From the NCBI GenBank assembly GCA_001464375.1, contig LNEW01000075.1, positions 1 through 64,000 of the forward strand: a DNA stretch of 64,000 nt, in the 5' to 3' direction. Position 1 is the stretch's first letter, and the number at the start of each line of letters is the position of its first letter. The notes below the pieces were generated by a model that ran no database searches, was not told where the DNA came from, and was given only the letters and a program-made list of their open reading frames with translations. Positions 9,787-19,706 of the stretch are shown piece after piece. Made by a program: the position numbers and the translations under genes. The stretch comes from Rhodospirillales bacterium Ga0074136. GTDB lineage: Bacteria; Pseudomonadota; Alphaproteobacteria; Acetobacterales; Acetobacteraceae.

Positions 9787-11432
9787 TCAACATCCTGCGC
9801 GGCGCGCGGCAGAAACTGGCGCGGCTGCGCCCGGTGCGGGTGCCCGATGCACCGGCGCGGGCGTTTCGCGACCTGTGGCCCGGCGATGCCGCGCGCGGGG
9901 CGCGGCTGCTGCGCGGCGAGTTCGAGACCGCGGGCACCGCCCGGCCGCTGCGCATCGGCCTGGCCGGCGCCGAGGGCTGGGATGCGCCGTCGGGTTCGGT
10001 CACCTGGCGCGCCGCGGCGCATGGCTTCGCCTGGATGCGCGACCTGCGTGCGCTCGGCACCGATGCGGCCAGGCTGCATGCGCGGGCCCTGACCGCCGAT
10101 TGGCTCGCCCGTGGCGCCGAGGAAGCGGTGGCGGATGCGCCTGAGGTGATGGGCTCGCGCCTGTCCGCCTGGCTCGGCCACTGGGATTTCTTCGCCGCCA
10201 CCGCCGAGGACCAGTTCCGTCGCGCGGTGATGACGCGCATGGCGCAGGATGCCCGCGACCTGTCCAACGCCCTGCCGGCCGAGGCCGAGCACCGCGGCGC
10301 GCTGGCCGCGCTGAAGGGTGCCATGGCGGCGGCGATCGCGCTGGAGGAGGACGCCTATCTGCAACGCGCCGCGCGCTTCCTGCCGGCCGAGATCGAGCGC
10401 CAGTTTCACCCCGATGGCGGGCATGTGGAGCGCTCGCCGGCCATGCAGCTGGTGGCGTTGCAGGATCTGATCGAGATCCGCAACCTGATGCACGGCGCGG
10501 GCGTGGAGCCGCCGCCGCATCTGGCCGCGCTGCTCGATCGCGCCGCGCCGGCACTGCGGCTGTTCCGCCACGGCGATGGCGGGTTGGCGCTGTTCAACGG
10601 GACGCGGGATGAGTCCTCGGCGTTGATCGACCTGGTGCTGACGCAGGGGCAGGCGCGCGGGCGCGCGCCGCTCGATCTGCCCGAAAGCGGGTTCCAGCGC
10701 CTGCAGGCGGGGCGGACGCTGATCATCGCCGATACCGGCGCGCCGCCGACCGGGCGCACGGCGGCGGGCGCCGATGGCGGGTTGCCGGCGGGGGCGGATC
10801 GCTTCGCCCATGCCGGCACGCTGGCCTTCGAGATGTCGGTCGGGCGCGACCGGCTGGTCGTGAATTGCGGCGCCGCGCCGGCCGCCGAGGAAGCCTGGCG
10901 CGACGCGTTGCGCGCCACCGCGGCGCATTCCACGCTGATCCTGTCCGACACCAATTCGGCGGAGCTGCGCCCCGAGGGGCTGGGTCGTCGCCCCGAACAG
11001 GTCGAGACGGCGCGCCATGAATCGGCCGGCGCGCAATGGCTGGAAGCGAGCCATGACGGCTGGCGGCGCGCCTTCGGCGCGGTGCATCGCCGCCGGCTGT
11101 ACCTGGCGGAATCCGGCGACGATCTGCGCGGCGAGGACATGATCGAGGTCGGCGGCGACGGCGTGGTGCCGTCCTTCACGCTGCGCTTCCATCTGCATCC
11201 CGGCGTCGTGGCGTCCTTGCTGCAGGACGAGAGCGCGGCGCTGCTGCGCCTGCCATCGGGCATCGGGTGGAAGCTGCGGGCGAAGAGTGCACGGGTGGCG
11301 CTGGAGGAGAGTGTCTACATCGGCGGGGAGCCGCGCCGGTCGTCGCAGGTTGTGCTGGTGGCGGACGAGGGCGAGGCGTCGGTGCAGTGGGCGATCACGC
11401 GGGTGTCGATGGCGGGGCCGGGTGAGGGATAG
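9783..11432 (+). CDS. Heparinase II/III family protein
   Basis: [33 protein letters not shown]; start overlaps rpe stop. Confidence 0.88.
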   Translation: MINILRGARQKLARLRPVRVPDAPARAFRDLWPGDAARGARLLRGEFETAGTARPLRIGLAGAEGWDAPSGSVTWRAAAHGFAWMRDLRALGTDAARLHARALTADWLARGAEEAVADAPEVMGSRLSAWLGHWDFFAATAEDQFRRAVMTRMAQDARDLSNALPAEAEHRGALAALKGAMAAAIALEEDAYLQRAARFLPAEIERQFHPDGGHVERSPAMQLVALQDLIEIRNLMHGAGVEPPPHLAALLDRAAPALRLFRHGDGGLALFNGTRDESSALIDLVLTQGQARGRAPLDLPESGFQRLQAGRTLIIADTGAPPTGRTAAGADGGLPAGADRFAHAGTLAFEMSVGRDRLVVNCGAAPAAEEAWRDALRATAAHSTLILSDTNSAELRPEGLGRRPEQVETARHESAGAQWLEASHDGWRRAFGAVHRRRLYLAESGDDLRGEDMIEVGGDGVVPSFTLRFHLHPGVVASLLQDESAALLRLPSGIGWKLRAKSARVALEESVYIGGEPRRSSQVVLVADEGEASVQWAITRVSMAGPGEG

Positions 11433-11680
11433 CGGCACCGCGCCTCAAGCCGAGAAGGTCGCGAGCGGCGGCTTCACGTGCGCCTGCCTGGGGCTTGTCG
11501 CGAAATCAGCAGCGCAGCAGTGGCACGGCGTCGGGCCTGCCGCGCCAGCGCCTCGCGCCGATCGCCGCCGCCATGGGCGAAGGCACCGCCCCGCCGCCTG
11601 ACGACCGCGCCACCCACCGCACACCAGGCCCCACGCTTTTCACGCGACCCGCGTCATGCGCCACCGTCAGCCACTCATCG

Positions 11681-13249
11681 TCACGGCACCACCGTGAGTG
11701 ACGATGCCAGCGTGTATTCGTCCGACCTTGGCGCATAGGCCAGCCCGCGACGCGTCGCCCAGATATTCACCTGGTGATGGACCGGCAGCACCGGCGCGTC
11801 CTCCATCGCGATGCGCATCGCCTCGCGCCACAGTCGCACGCGGTCCTGCTGATCCATCGCGACCACCGCGCGTTCATAAAGCCGGTCCACCGCCGTGTTG
11901 GAATACCCGTGCCGGTTCACGGTGCCCCAGCCGCGCGTGCGGTCCTCGGTCAGCAGGACCGGCGCGAAGATGTTGTTGGGTTCGTAGGCGCTGGATTGCC
12001 AGCCGGTCATCGCCGCCGAATAGGCCCGCTGCGAGGAGCGGGGGAAGAAGATGTTCGACGGCACCGCCTCGACCCGCACGCGGATGCCGATGCGCTGCCA
12101 GAAGCCGGCGACCGCCTGCAGGATGCGCTCGTCGTTCACATAGCGGTCGTTCGGGCCGGCAAACACCAGCGTGAAGCCCTGCGCCCAGCCGGCCTCGGCG
12201 AGCAGCGCGCGGGCGCGGGCCGGGTCGAAGGAGTCGGGCTTCAGCTCGGGGTCGGCGACACCCAGGCCGATCGCCTGCATCTGGCCGGCCGGCACCGACT
12301 GGCCCTCCATGATCTGGCTGCGGATCGCCTCGCGATCGATCGCGACCGACAGCGCGCGGCGCACCCGGGGATCGCGCAGCGGGTTTCGGTCCATCGGCCG
12401 TCCGTCGACATCGAAGACACCCGGCGAGACGTCGCGCGACACATCGAGCGCGATGTAGATCAGGCGCGTCCCCGGGCTGCGCCACACCGCGACGTTCGGG
12501 TCGCGCTCCAGCATGGCGACGTCGCGCGGCGGCACGATCTCGATCAGCTGCACATCGCCGGCGCGCAACGCCGCCACGCGCGAACTGTCGTTGGCGATGA
12601 CGCGGAAGGTGATTCGCGAAAACGGCGAGGCCGGCCCGCGCCAGGCCGGGTTGCGTTCCAGCACCACGCGTTCGCCCTGGACGTATTGCACCAGGCGATA
12701 GCGGCCCGACCCGATGGCGGCGCGGCCGGCGTTGAAGTCCTGCGTCGTCGCCTCGCGCGCGATGCGTTCCGGCACGATCATCAGCGGCGGGATGTCCTCG
12801 GGCAGCAGTGGCGCGGGGCCGTGGGTGAGCAGCCGCACGGTGCGCGGGCCGGCGGCTTCCACGGCGCGCACGCGGTTGGTGTAGATGGTCAGCCGCCCCG
12901 GGCTGTTCGGCACGTTGGGCAGGCGCGCGATGGTGGCGGCGACATCGGCGGCGGTGACCGGCGTGCCGTCGGAGAACCGCGCTTCCGGGTGCAGATGGAA
13001 ATCCCAGCCGGTGCCGTCGGGCAGCATCTCCCAGCGTTCGGCGAGTGCTGCGATGGTGCGGCTGTTCTCGTCGCGCCAGACCAGCGGTTCGAAGACGTGC
13101 TGCTGCACCATGAAGGATGGCGAGTGCGCGAAGAAATGCGGGTCGAAGCTGGCCGGCGGCGCGCCGAGCGCGATCGTCACCTCCCGCGGCGCCTGGGCGG
13201 CGGCCGCGAGCGGGATGCACATGGCGAGGGCCGTGAGGATGCTGCGCAT
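11681..13249 (-). CDS. ABC transporter substrate-binding protein (peptide/nickel type, SBP_bac_5)
   Basis: Signal peptide then REVTIALGAPPASFDPHFF..., FEPLVWRDENSRTIAALAERWEMLPDGTGWDFHLHPEARFSDGTPVTAADV. Confidence 0.92.
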   Translation of the reverse strand: MRSILTALAMCIPLAAAAQAPREVTIALGAPPASFDPHFFAHSPSFMVQQHVFEPLVWRDENSRTIAALAERWEMLPDGTGWDFHLHPEARFSDGTPVTAADVAATIARLPNVPNSPGRLTIYTNRVRAVEAAGPRTVRLLTHGPAPLLPEDIPPLMIVPERIAREATTQDFNAGRAAIGSGRYRLVQYVQGERVVLERNPAWRGPASPFSRITFRVIANDSSRVAALRAGDVQLIEIVPPRDVAMLERDPNVAVWRSPGTRLIYIALDVSRDVSPGVFDVDGRPMDRNPLRDPRVRRALSVAIDREAIRSQIMEGQSVPAGQMQAIGLGVADPELKPDSFDPARARALLAEAGWAQGFTLVFAGPNDRYVNDERILQAVAGFWQRIGIRVRVEAVPSNIFFPRSSQRAYSAAMTGWQSSAYEPNNIFAPVLLTEDRTRGWGTVNRHGYSNTAVDRLYERAVVAMDQQDRVRLWREAMRIAMEDAPVLPVHHQVNIWATRRGLAYAPRSDEYTLASSLTVVP

Positions 13250-13343
13250 GGTCCGTCTCCCGTGTCGTTCGGGAGAGGCTAGGGGGCGGCGGTGGTCGGC
13301 GTCAGCGAAAATCGGGCGCAGGCGCGTCCATGCCGGACGCGCG

Positions 13344-14072
13344 TCATGGCGCGCCGAACAGCCCGGCCACCTCCGGCGCGAAGCCACTGAGCACCCGGGC
13401 GCGGCGTGGGCGCGGGTTGCGTGGCATCAGCCCGGCCATCGCCTCCGCCAGCCGCACCGCGGCCTGCGTGCCATCGACCAGCGGCACGCCGATGCGCGGC
13501 TGCAGCAGCGGTGCGATCCCAGCCAGCGGCCCGCCGGCCAGGATCACGCACTCCGCGCCGTCCTGCTCCACGCTTTCGGCACACAGTGCGGCCAGCAGGT
13601 CGAGCCGTTCCTCCGCCACCCGCCCGGGGTCGCCGCTGAAGGCCGGGCCCATGCGGAATCCGGCGCAGCGCGACGCCAGGCCGTGATGCGCCAGGCATTC
13701 CTCGAACATCGGGCGCAGCGCGGCGGTGAAGGACACCACCCCGAAGCGCCGGCCGAGCATCGCGGCCGCGTGGAAGGCGGCCTCGCTGATGCCGAGCACC
13801 GGCACGTCCAGCAATTCCTTCGCGGCATCCAGGCCCGGGTCGCCGAAGCAGGCGATCACCGCGGCGTCGTACGTCCCGCGATGCTGCGCCAGCGCGGCGA
13901 GGGTGGCCGGCCCCGCCACCAGCCAATCCGCGCGCGTGACGATCAGCGGCAGGCCGAAGGGCGCGCTGACCGCGGTGATCTCGGTGCCCGGCGCCGCGAT
14001 GGCGCGCGCCGCCGCGCCGATGCGTTCGGTCACCGCCGGCGTGGTGTTGGAATTGACCACCAGGATTCGCAT
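13344..14072 (-). CDS. Aspartate/glutamate/hydantoin racemase family protein
   Basis: MRILVVNSNTTPAVTERI, VIACFGDPGLDAAKE, ECVILAGGPLAGI. Confidence 0.88.
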   Translation of the reverse strand: MRILVVNSNTTPAVTERIGAAARAIAAPGTEITAVSAPFGLPLIVTRADWLVAGPATLAALAQHRGTYDAAVIACFGDPGLDAAKELLDVPVLGISEAAFHAAAMLGRRFGVVSFTAALRPMFEECLAHHGLASRCAGFRMGPAFSGDPGRVAEERLDLLAALCAESVEQDGAECVILAGGPLAGIAPLLQPRIGVPLVDGTQAAVRLAEAMAGLMPRNPRPRRARVLSGFAPEVAGLFGAP

Positions 14073-14195
14073 TGCCCGACCCTTGCCATGTTGCAGCGCA
14101 CACCTACCCCGTTGACCCGGCGTGCCACAAAGCGTCACAACACGGGGCCCAGTTCGAGGCAACGTCCAGGAAAAACGGCGCCGATCAACGGCGAC

Positions 14196-14227
14196 AGGCC
14201 CGCTCCCTCGGAAGAAGGAGCGGGCCT
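14196..14227. terminator. Perfect 11-bp stem, 10-nt loop hairpin in a divergent intergenic region (orphan terminator-like)
   Basis: AGGCCCGCTCC-N10-GGAGCGGGCCT followed by TGTGTTTTGG. Confidence 0.5.
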
Positions 14228-14330
14228 TGTGTTTTGGGGCGGCCTGCGATGCGCCGCGATCCCTTCCCGCCGCTCGCCGAAGGCGGCACCCTGGTCCCGA
14301 TACCGATCACGGCGAGGGGGAAACCATCCA

Positions 14331-15095
14331 ATGAAGCCTGCTGCACTCGTCACCGGCGCGCGGCGCGGGATCGGGCGCGCCACCTGCGTGGCCCTGGCCG
14401 AGAAGGGCTTCGACGTGGTCGGCGCCGACATCAGCGAGGACGGCGTGGAGCAGACGCGCGCGGCGGTGCTGGCCGCCGGCGGCAGCTTCGTGTTCGTGCA
14501 GGCCGATGTCGGCGACGTTGCGGCGCATGGCGCGCTGCTCGATGCCGCGTGGTCGGCCTTCGGCGGGCTCGAATGCCTGGCGAACATCGCCGGCGTGCAG
14601 GTGCTCAAGCGCCAGGACATGCTGGAGACCACGCCGGACTCGTGGGACCGGCTGCTCGACATCAACACGCGCGGCGTGTTCTTCCTGTCCCAGGTGCTGG
14701 CCAGGCGCATGATCGCGCCGGATGCGCCGAAGCGCGGGCACCGGTCGCTGTGCTTCGTCTCCTCGGTGAATTCCGTGATGGCGTCGTTGAACCGGGCGGA
14801 ATACTGCGTCTCCAAGGCCGGCGTGACGATGGTGGCGAAGCTGTTCGCGCTGCGCCTCGCGCACGAGGGCATCAACACCTACGACATCCAGCCCGGCATG
14901 ATCCGCACCGACATGACGCGCGAGGTGTGGGACAGCTACGCCGCCCACATCGAAGGCGGCCTCACGCCGATCCGCCGCTGGGGCGAGCCGGAGGATATCG
15001 GCCGCGCCATCGCGACGCTCGCGGCGGGCGCGATGCCGTTCTCGACCGGGCATTCCTTCCCGGTCGATGGCGGGCTGCTGATGCCGCGCTTCTGA
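14331..15095 (+). CDS. SDR family oxidoreductase (3-ketoacyl-ACP reductase-like)
   Basis: ALVTGARRGIGRATC, NIAGVQ, YCVSKAG, PVDGG. Confidence 0.9.
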   Translation: MKPAALVTGARRGIGRATCVALAEKGFDVVGADISEDGVEQTRAAVLAAGGSFVFVQADVGDVAAHGALLDAAWSAFGGLECLANIAGVQVLKRQDMLETTPDSWDRLLDINTRGVFFLSQVLARRMIAPDAPKRGHRSLCFVSSVNSVMASLNRAEYCVSKAGVTMVAKLFALRLAHEGINTYDIQPGMIRTDMTREVWDSYAAHIEGGLTPIRRWGEPEDIGRAIATLAAGAMPFSTGHSFPVDGGLLMPRF

Positions 15096-15098
15096 CGC

Positions 15099-15497
15099 TC
15101 AGGCGAGGCGCGCGGCGCGGCGCAGGGCGATGACGTACAGCTCCGCGAAGATCGCCACCGCCGCCGCCTGCACCGCCAGGAAGGCAATGCCCCAGCCATT
15201 GGGCGCCACCAGCCCCAGCAGCGGCAGGGCGGCGCATTCGACCGCCCAGAGCAGGTTGCCGCCGGCCAGCGCCCAGACCAGCCAGCGCGGCAGCGCCGCG
15301 CGCGACGCGCACCAGGCCAGCACGGCGGCATAGGGCATCAAGAACAGGCCGCAGGCGACGAGCAACGGCGCCGGCAGCGCGGTGGCCTGCGCCACCGGCG
15401 CCGCGGCGGCGACCAGCACGACGCCCATCGCGCCGCTCATCGCGGCATCGAGGGTGAGCGCGGTGCGCAGCAGGCCGGAGGTGGGGACGGTGGTCAT
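15099..15497 (-). CDS. Small multi-TM membrane protein of unknown function
   Basis: Four hydrophobic segments in MTTVPTSGLLRTALTLDAAMSGAMG...; convergent with upstream SDR. Confidence 0.6.
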   Translation of the reverse strand: MTTVPTSGLLRTALTLDAAMSGAMGVVLVAAAAPVAQATALPAPLLVACGLFLMPYAAVLAWCASRAALPRWLVWALAGGNLLWAVECAALPLLGLVAPNGWGIAFLAVQAAAVAIFAELYVIALRRAARLA

Positions 15498-15610
15498 CGC
15501 GGTGTCTCCTTCGCGTGTGGACAGCGACGACATGCCGGCGCGCGGGCGGCGAAGCGATTACCTTGCAGGTCATCGGCGCCACGCCGCGCGCCGTGCCAGG
15601 ATGCGACCAC

Positions 15611-16396
15611 ATGAGCGAATTCGGACCCCTGCTGCGCGAATGGCGAACCCGCCGGCGGCGCAGCCAGCTCGACCTGGCGCTGGAGGCGGAGGTGTCGCAG
15701 CGGCATCTGTCCTTCGTCGAATCCGGCCGCGCGCGACCGAGCCGCGAGATGGTGCTGCGCCTGTCGGAGCACCTGGCGGTGCCGCTGCGCGCACGCAACG
15801 CGCTGCTGGTCGCCGCCGGCCACGCGCCCGAATACGCCGAGCGCGCCATCGACGACCCGGCCTTGCGCCCGGCGATGGAGGCCATGCGCCTGATCCTGGA
15901 TGGCCACGAACCCTATCCGGCGCTGGCGGTGGACCGGCACTGGACGCTGGTGGCGGCGAACCGCGTGGCGCTGCGGCTGATGGATGGCGTGGCGCCGGTG
16001 CTGGCGACGCCGCCGGTCAATGTGCTGCGGCTCAGCCTGCATCCCGATGGGCTGGCGCCGCGCATCGTGAACCTGCGCGCCTGGAAGACGCATGTCCTCG
16101 ACCGGCTGCGCCGCGATGCGGATGCGTCCGGCGATCCGGCGCTTCTGACGCTGATGGAGGAGCTGGCGCGCTACCCCGCCGGGCAGGAGCCGCCACCCGG
16201 CGTGGCCGAGCGCGAGCGCGCGCTGATCGCGACACCGCTGCGCCTGCGCATCCCCGGAGGCGAGCTGGCGCTGATCGGCACCATGACGGTGTTCGGCACG
16301 GCGACCGATGTGATGCTGTCGGAACTCTCGCTCGAGACCTTCTTCCCCGCCGATGGCGAGACCGCGGCTGCGCTGCGCGCGATGGCCGCCGCCTGA
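15611..16396 (+). CDS. XRE-family helix-turn-helix regulator with MmyB-like ligand-binding domain
   Basis: LLREWRTRRRRSQLDLALEAEVSQRHLSFVESGRARPSREMVLRL plus NVLRLSLHPDGLAPRI. Confidence 0.9.
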   Translation: MSEFGPLLREWRTRRRRSQLDLALEAEVSQRHLSFVESGRARPSREMVLRLSEHLAVPLRARNALLVAAGHAPEYAERAIDDPALRPAMEAMRLILDGHEPYPALAVDRHWTLVAANRVALRLMDGVAPVLATPPVNVLRLSLHPDGLAPRIVNLRAWKTHVLDRLRRDADASGDPALLTLMEELARYPAGQEPPPGVAERERALIATPLRLRIPGGELALIGTMTVFGTATDVMLSELSLETFFPADGETAAALRAMAAA

Positions 16397-17176
16397 TCAG
16401 AAGTGTCCTTCGTCGGGGATGTTCAGCCGGGTGCCGCAGGCCTTGCAGTGCACCGCATCCGGTTCGTGGCGCGACAAGCCGCAGGACGGGCAGGCGAAGC
16501 GCACCTTGGATGGGCGGAACAGCGCCTGCGCCAGGCGCAGGAACAGCGTGACGCCGGCCAGCATGATGATGACCGAGATCATCCGCCCCGTGGTGCCGGG
16601 CAGCGTGATGTCGCCGAACCCCGTCGTGGTCAGCGCGGTGACGGTGAAATACAGCGCGTCGGCGTAGTTGCCGATATGCGGGTTCGACGCGTGCTGCGTC
16701 TCGTACACCACCGCGGTCATCACGAAGACGAACACCGACAGGTGCAGCGCCGCCAGGAAGGCTTCCTCGTGCCGGCGGAAGAAGGGGAAGTCGCGCCGCA
16801 GCGTGCCCAGCATGCGGTAGGAATGCACCAGCCGTAGGGTGCGCATCACGCGCAGGAACCCCGCACCCTCGCCGGCCAGCGGGGCCAGGAAGGACGCGAT
16901 GGCGACGATGTCGGCGATCGAGGCTGGGCGCAGCGCCTCCCGCCAGGGTAGTCGGCTGGCCGATACCCGGGCGGCGAATTCCGCCACCAGCACCAGGCCG
17001 ATCAGCACGTCGATCACCTCGACCAGCAGGGAGCGCGGCAGGAACGACGTGACCACGACGAACAGGATCGTGGCGGCATCGAACGCCAGCACGCCGTAGC
17101 GGAAGCGGCAGGCATCGCCCGCCGTGCCGTAGTACAGGTGGTGCAGCCGGTCGCGCAGGGTCGCCGCCTGCTGCAT
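16397..17176 (-). CDS. Voltage-gated-type ion (K+) channel with C-terminal zinc-ribbon
   Basis: S4-like MRTLRLVHSYRMLGTLRRD, filter TALTTTGFGDI, C-terminal CPSCGLSRHEPDAVHCKACGTRL. Confidence 0.88.
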   Translation of the reverse strand: MQQAATLRDRLHHLYYGTAGDACRFRYGVLAFDAATILFVVVTSFLPRSLLVEVIDVLIGLVLVAEFAARVSASRLPWREALRPASIADIVAIASFLAPLAGEGAGFLRVMRTLRLVHSYRMLGTLRRDFPFFRRHEEAFLAALHLSVFVFVMTAVVYETQHASNPHIGNYADALYFTVTALTTTGFGDITLPGTTGRMISVIIMLAGVTLFLRLAQALFRPSKVRFACPSCGLSRHEPDAVHCKACGTRLNIPDEGHF

Positions 17177-17179
17177 CGG

Positions 17180-18079
17180 TCAGTCCTTCAGGCCGGAGAG
17201 CTCGGCGACCAGCGCGCCGAGGGATGCGCAGTCATCGCCGCCATGGCCGGAATTCACCAGCGCCTCCATCATCTGCGCGGCCAGCGCCGTGGCCGGGGCG
17301 AACACGCCGTTGTCGCGCACCGCACCGAGGGCGAGGCGCATGTCCTTGCGCATGAGCTCCGCCCGGAAGCCGGGCTTGAAGTTGCGATCGAGCATGCGCT
17401 TCGCGTGGTTCTCCAGCACGAAGGACCGCGCCGACCCGCCGAGCAGCGCCTGGCGCATCAGCATCGGGTCGAGCCCGGCCTTGCGGCCCATCGCCAGCGC
17501 CTCGGCCACCGCCTGCATCGCGCTCACGATCATCAACTGGTTGGCCGATTTGCACACCTGTCCCGACCCTGCCGGGCCAAGCAGCGTGATGGTTTTCCCC
17601 ACCGCGTCGAACACCGCGCGCGCGGCGCTGAACGCCGCGTCGGCGCCGCCCACCATGCAGGTGAGCGTGCCGTCGATCGCCCCCTGTGGCCCGCCCGAGA
17701 CCGGGCTGTCCAGCAGCGGGATGCCGCGTTCGGCCAGGCGCGCGGCGAAGGCCGCCGAGGCGGCGGCTCCGATGGTCGAGAAGTCGATCACCACGGTGCC
17801 GGGGGCGGCGCCCTCGGCCACGCCGCCATCCCCGAACAGCACCGCCTCGACATCGGGCGTGTCGGGCACGCAGAGGCACACGCAGGCGGCACCCTCGGCG
17901 GCATCGGCCGCGCTGGCGGCCCACGCCGCGCCGGCGGCGACCAGTGGTTCGGCCTTGGCGCGGCTGCGCGTCGCGACCGTCAGGGCGAAGCCGGCCTTCA
18001 TGATGTTGGCCGCCATGGCGGCGCCCATCACTCCCATGCCGATGAAGGCGATGCGGGCGGGCGGCGTGATCGGGGTCAT
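17180..18079 (-). CDS. NAD(P)-dependent oxidoreductase, beta-hydroxyacid dehydrogenase family
   Basis: IAFIGMGVMGAAMAANIMKAG, DSPVSGGPQGAIDGTLT, GSGQVCKSANQLM. Confidence 0.9.
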   Translation of the reverse strand: MTPITPPARIAFIGMGVMGAAMAANIMKAGFALTVATRSRAKAEPLVAAGAAWAASAADAAEGAACVCLCVPDTPDVEAVLFGDGGVAEGAAPGTVVIDFSTIGAAASAAFAARLAERGIPLLDSPVSGGPQGAIDGTLTCMVGGADAAFSAARAVFDAVGKTITLLGPAGSGQVCKSANQLMIVSAMQAVAEALAMGRKAGLDPMLMRQALLGGSARSFVLENHAKRMLDRNFKPGFRAELMRKDMRLALGAVRDNGVFAPATALAAQMMEALVNSGHGGDDCASLGALVAELSGLKD

Positions 18080-18183
18080 GGCCAGGGTCCTCGGCGCTTT
18101 CGTGTCAGCGAAACCTTGGCGCGCCCATCGCGTTGCGCCAAGGCAGGCAGCCTTTCGGCTGTCCAGCGAAAGGAACCTCCCCC

Positions 18184-18714
18184 ATGCTCCAGAACCGTCT
18201 CCGCCTCGCCGCGATCCTCGCCGGCGCCCTGGCCGTGACCCCCGCCATGGCGCAGACGCCGGCCCCCGTCACCCCGAGCCCGACCGGCGGCCAGGCCGCG
18301 CAGCAGACCGGGCGCGTCGGCATCGGCTCGCTGCGCTGCGACGTCGCCGCCGGCACCAGCTTCATCTTCGGCTCGACGCGGCAGGTGACCTGCGTGTTCT
18401 CCCCCGTGCGCGGCAACACCGAGCGCTATACCGGCGAAATCCGCCGCTTCGGCGTGGATATCGGCTTCACCGGCGCGGCCGTGATGCTGTGGGGCGTGCT
18501 GGCGACGTCGGGCGACACGCGCCCGGGCGCCCTGGCTGGCACCTATGCCGGTGTCTCGGCGGCTGCCACCGCCGGCGTGGGCGTTGGTGCGAACGTGCTG
18601 GTGGGCGGCAGCGACCGCGGCGTCGCGCTCCAGCCCGTGAGCGTCGAGGGCAATACCGGCCTGAACATCGCGCTGGGCGTCGGCGAGCTGGTGCTGACCG
18701 CCGCGCCGAACTGA
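18184..18714 (+). CDS. DUF992 domain-containing exported protein
   Basis: Signal peptide plus RVGIGSLRCDVAAGTSFIFGSTRQVTCVFSP...ERYTGEIRRFGVDIGFT. Confidence 0.85.
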   Translation: MLQNRLRLAAILAGALAVTPAMAQTPAPVTPSPTGGQAAQQTGRVGIGSLRCDVAAGTSFIFGSTRQVTCVFSPVRGNTERYTGEIRRFGVDIGFTGAAVMLWGVLATSGDTRPGALAGTYAGVSAAATAGVGVGANVLVGGSDRGVALQPVSVEGNTGLNIALGVGELVLTAAPN

Positions 18715-18736
18715 TCGCGCGCGCCGGCGCCCGCGC

Positions 18737-19598
18737 TCAGCGCGTGGGCGTCGGCGGCGTCGTCGAATAATCGTAGAAGCCGCGCCCGGCCTTGCGGCCG
18801 AGCCAGCCGGCCTCGACGTATTTCGCCAGCAGCGGGGAGGGCCGGTACTTCGGGTCGCCGAGCCCTTCGTGGAGCACCTTCATCACGCTCAGCAGCGTAT
18901 CCAGGCCCACGAAATCAGCCAGTTCCAGCGGCCCCATCGGGTGGTTGGCGCCGAGCTTCAGCCCGTCATCGATGGCGCGCACGTCGCCCACGCCTTCCAT
19001 CAGCGCCTGGATCGCCTCGTTGATCATCGGGCACAGGATGCGGTTGACCACGAAGCCCGGCCAGTCGCCGGCCGGCACCGCGACCTTGCCCATGCGTTCG
19101 GCCAGCGCCTTCACCGCGGCGGCGGTCGCGTCGTCGGTGGCCAGGCCGCGGATGATCTCGACCAGCTTCATCATCGGCACGGGGTTGAAGAAGTGCCGGC
19201 CGATCGGTCGCGGCGGCCAGGCGCGTGATCGGGATGGACGATGTGTTCGACGCCAGGATCGCGTCGGGCTTCAGGATCGGGCAAAGCGCGGCGAAGATCT
19301 TGACCTTGATCGCCTCGTTCTCGGTCGCCGCCTCGATCACCATGTCGCAATCGGCGAAGGCGTCGTTGCTGGTGGCGGTGGCGATGCGGCCCAGCGCGGC
19401 GGCCTTGTCCTCGGCGCTCAGCAGCCCCTTCTTCACCTGCCGGTCCATGTTGCCGGACATGGTGGCCAGCGCCTTGTCGAGCGCCGCCTGCTGCACGTCC
19501 ATCAGCACGACCGACAGGCCCGACTGCGCCGCGACATGCGCGATGCCATTGCCCATCAGACCGGCGCCGATGACGCCCAGCGTCTTGATTTCGGCCAT
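18737..19598 (-). pseudogene. 3-hydroxybutyryl-CoA dehydrogenase, frameshifted (two ORFs)
   Basis: N-terminal part MAEIKTLGVIGAGLMGNGIAHVAA...[19 protein letters not shown] shifts frame at about 19200-19205; C-terminal part [17 protein letters not shown]...[18 protein letters not shown] continues in another frame. Confidence 0.85.
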
Positions 19599-19670
19599 GT
19601 CCCTGCCTCCGTCCGGTGTCCGCGCGGCAGCATAGCCCGGACGCGCCGGCACCGCCGTGGAGTGGTGATG

Positions 19671-19698
19671 AAAAACGAATGGCGCCCTTTCGGGCGCC
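19671..19698 (-). terminator. Rho-independent terminator downstream of etfBA
   Basis: On the - strand: GGCGCCC-GAAA-GGGCGCC then ATTCGTTTTT. Confidence 0.8.
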
Positions 19699-19706
19699 CC
19701 GGGGCA

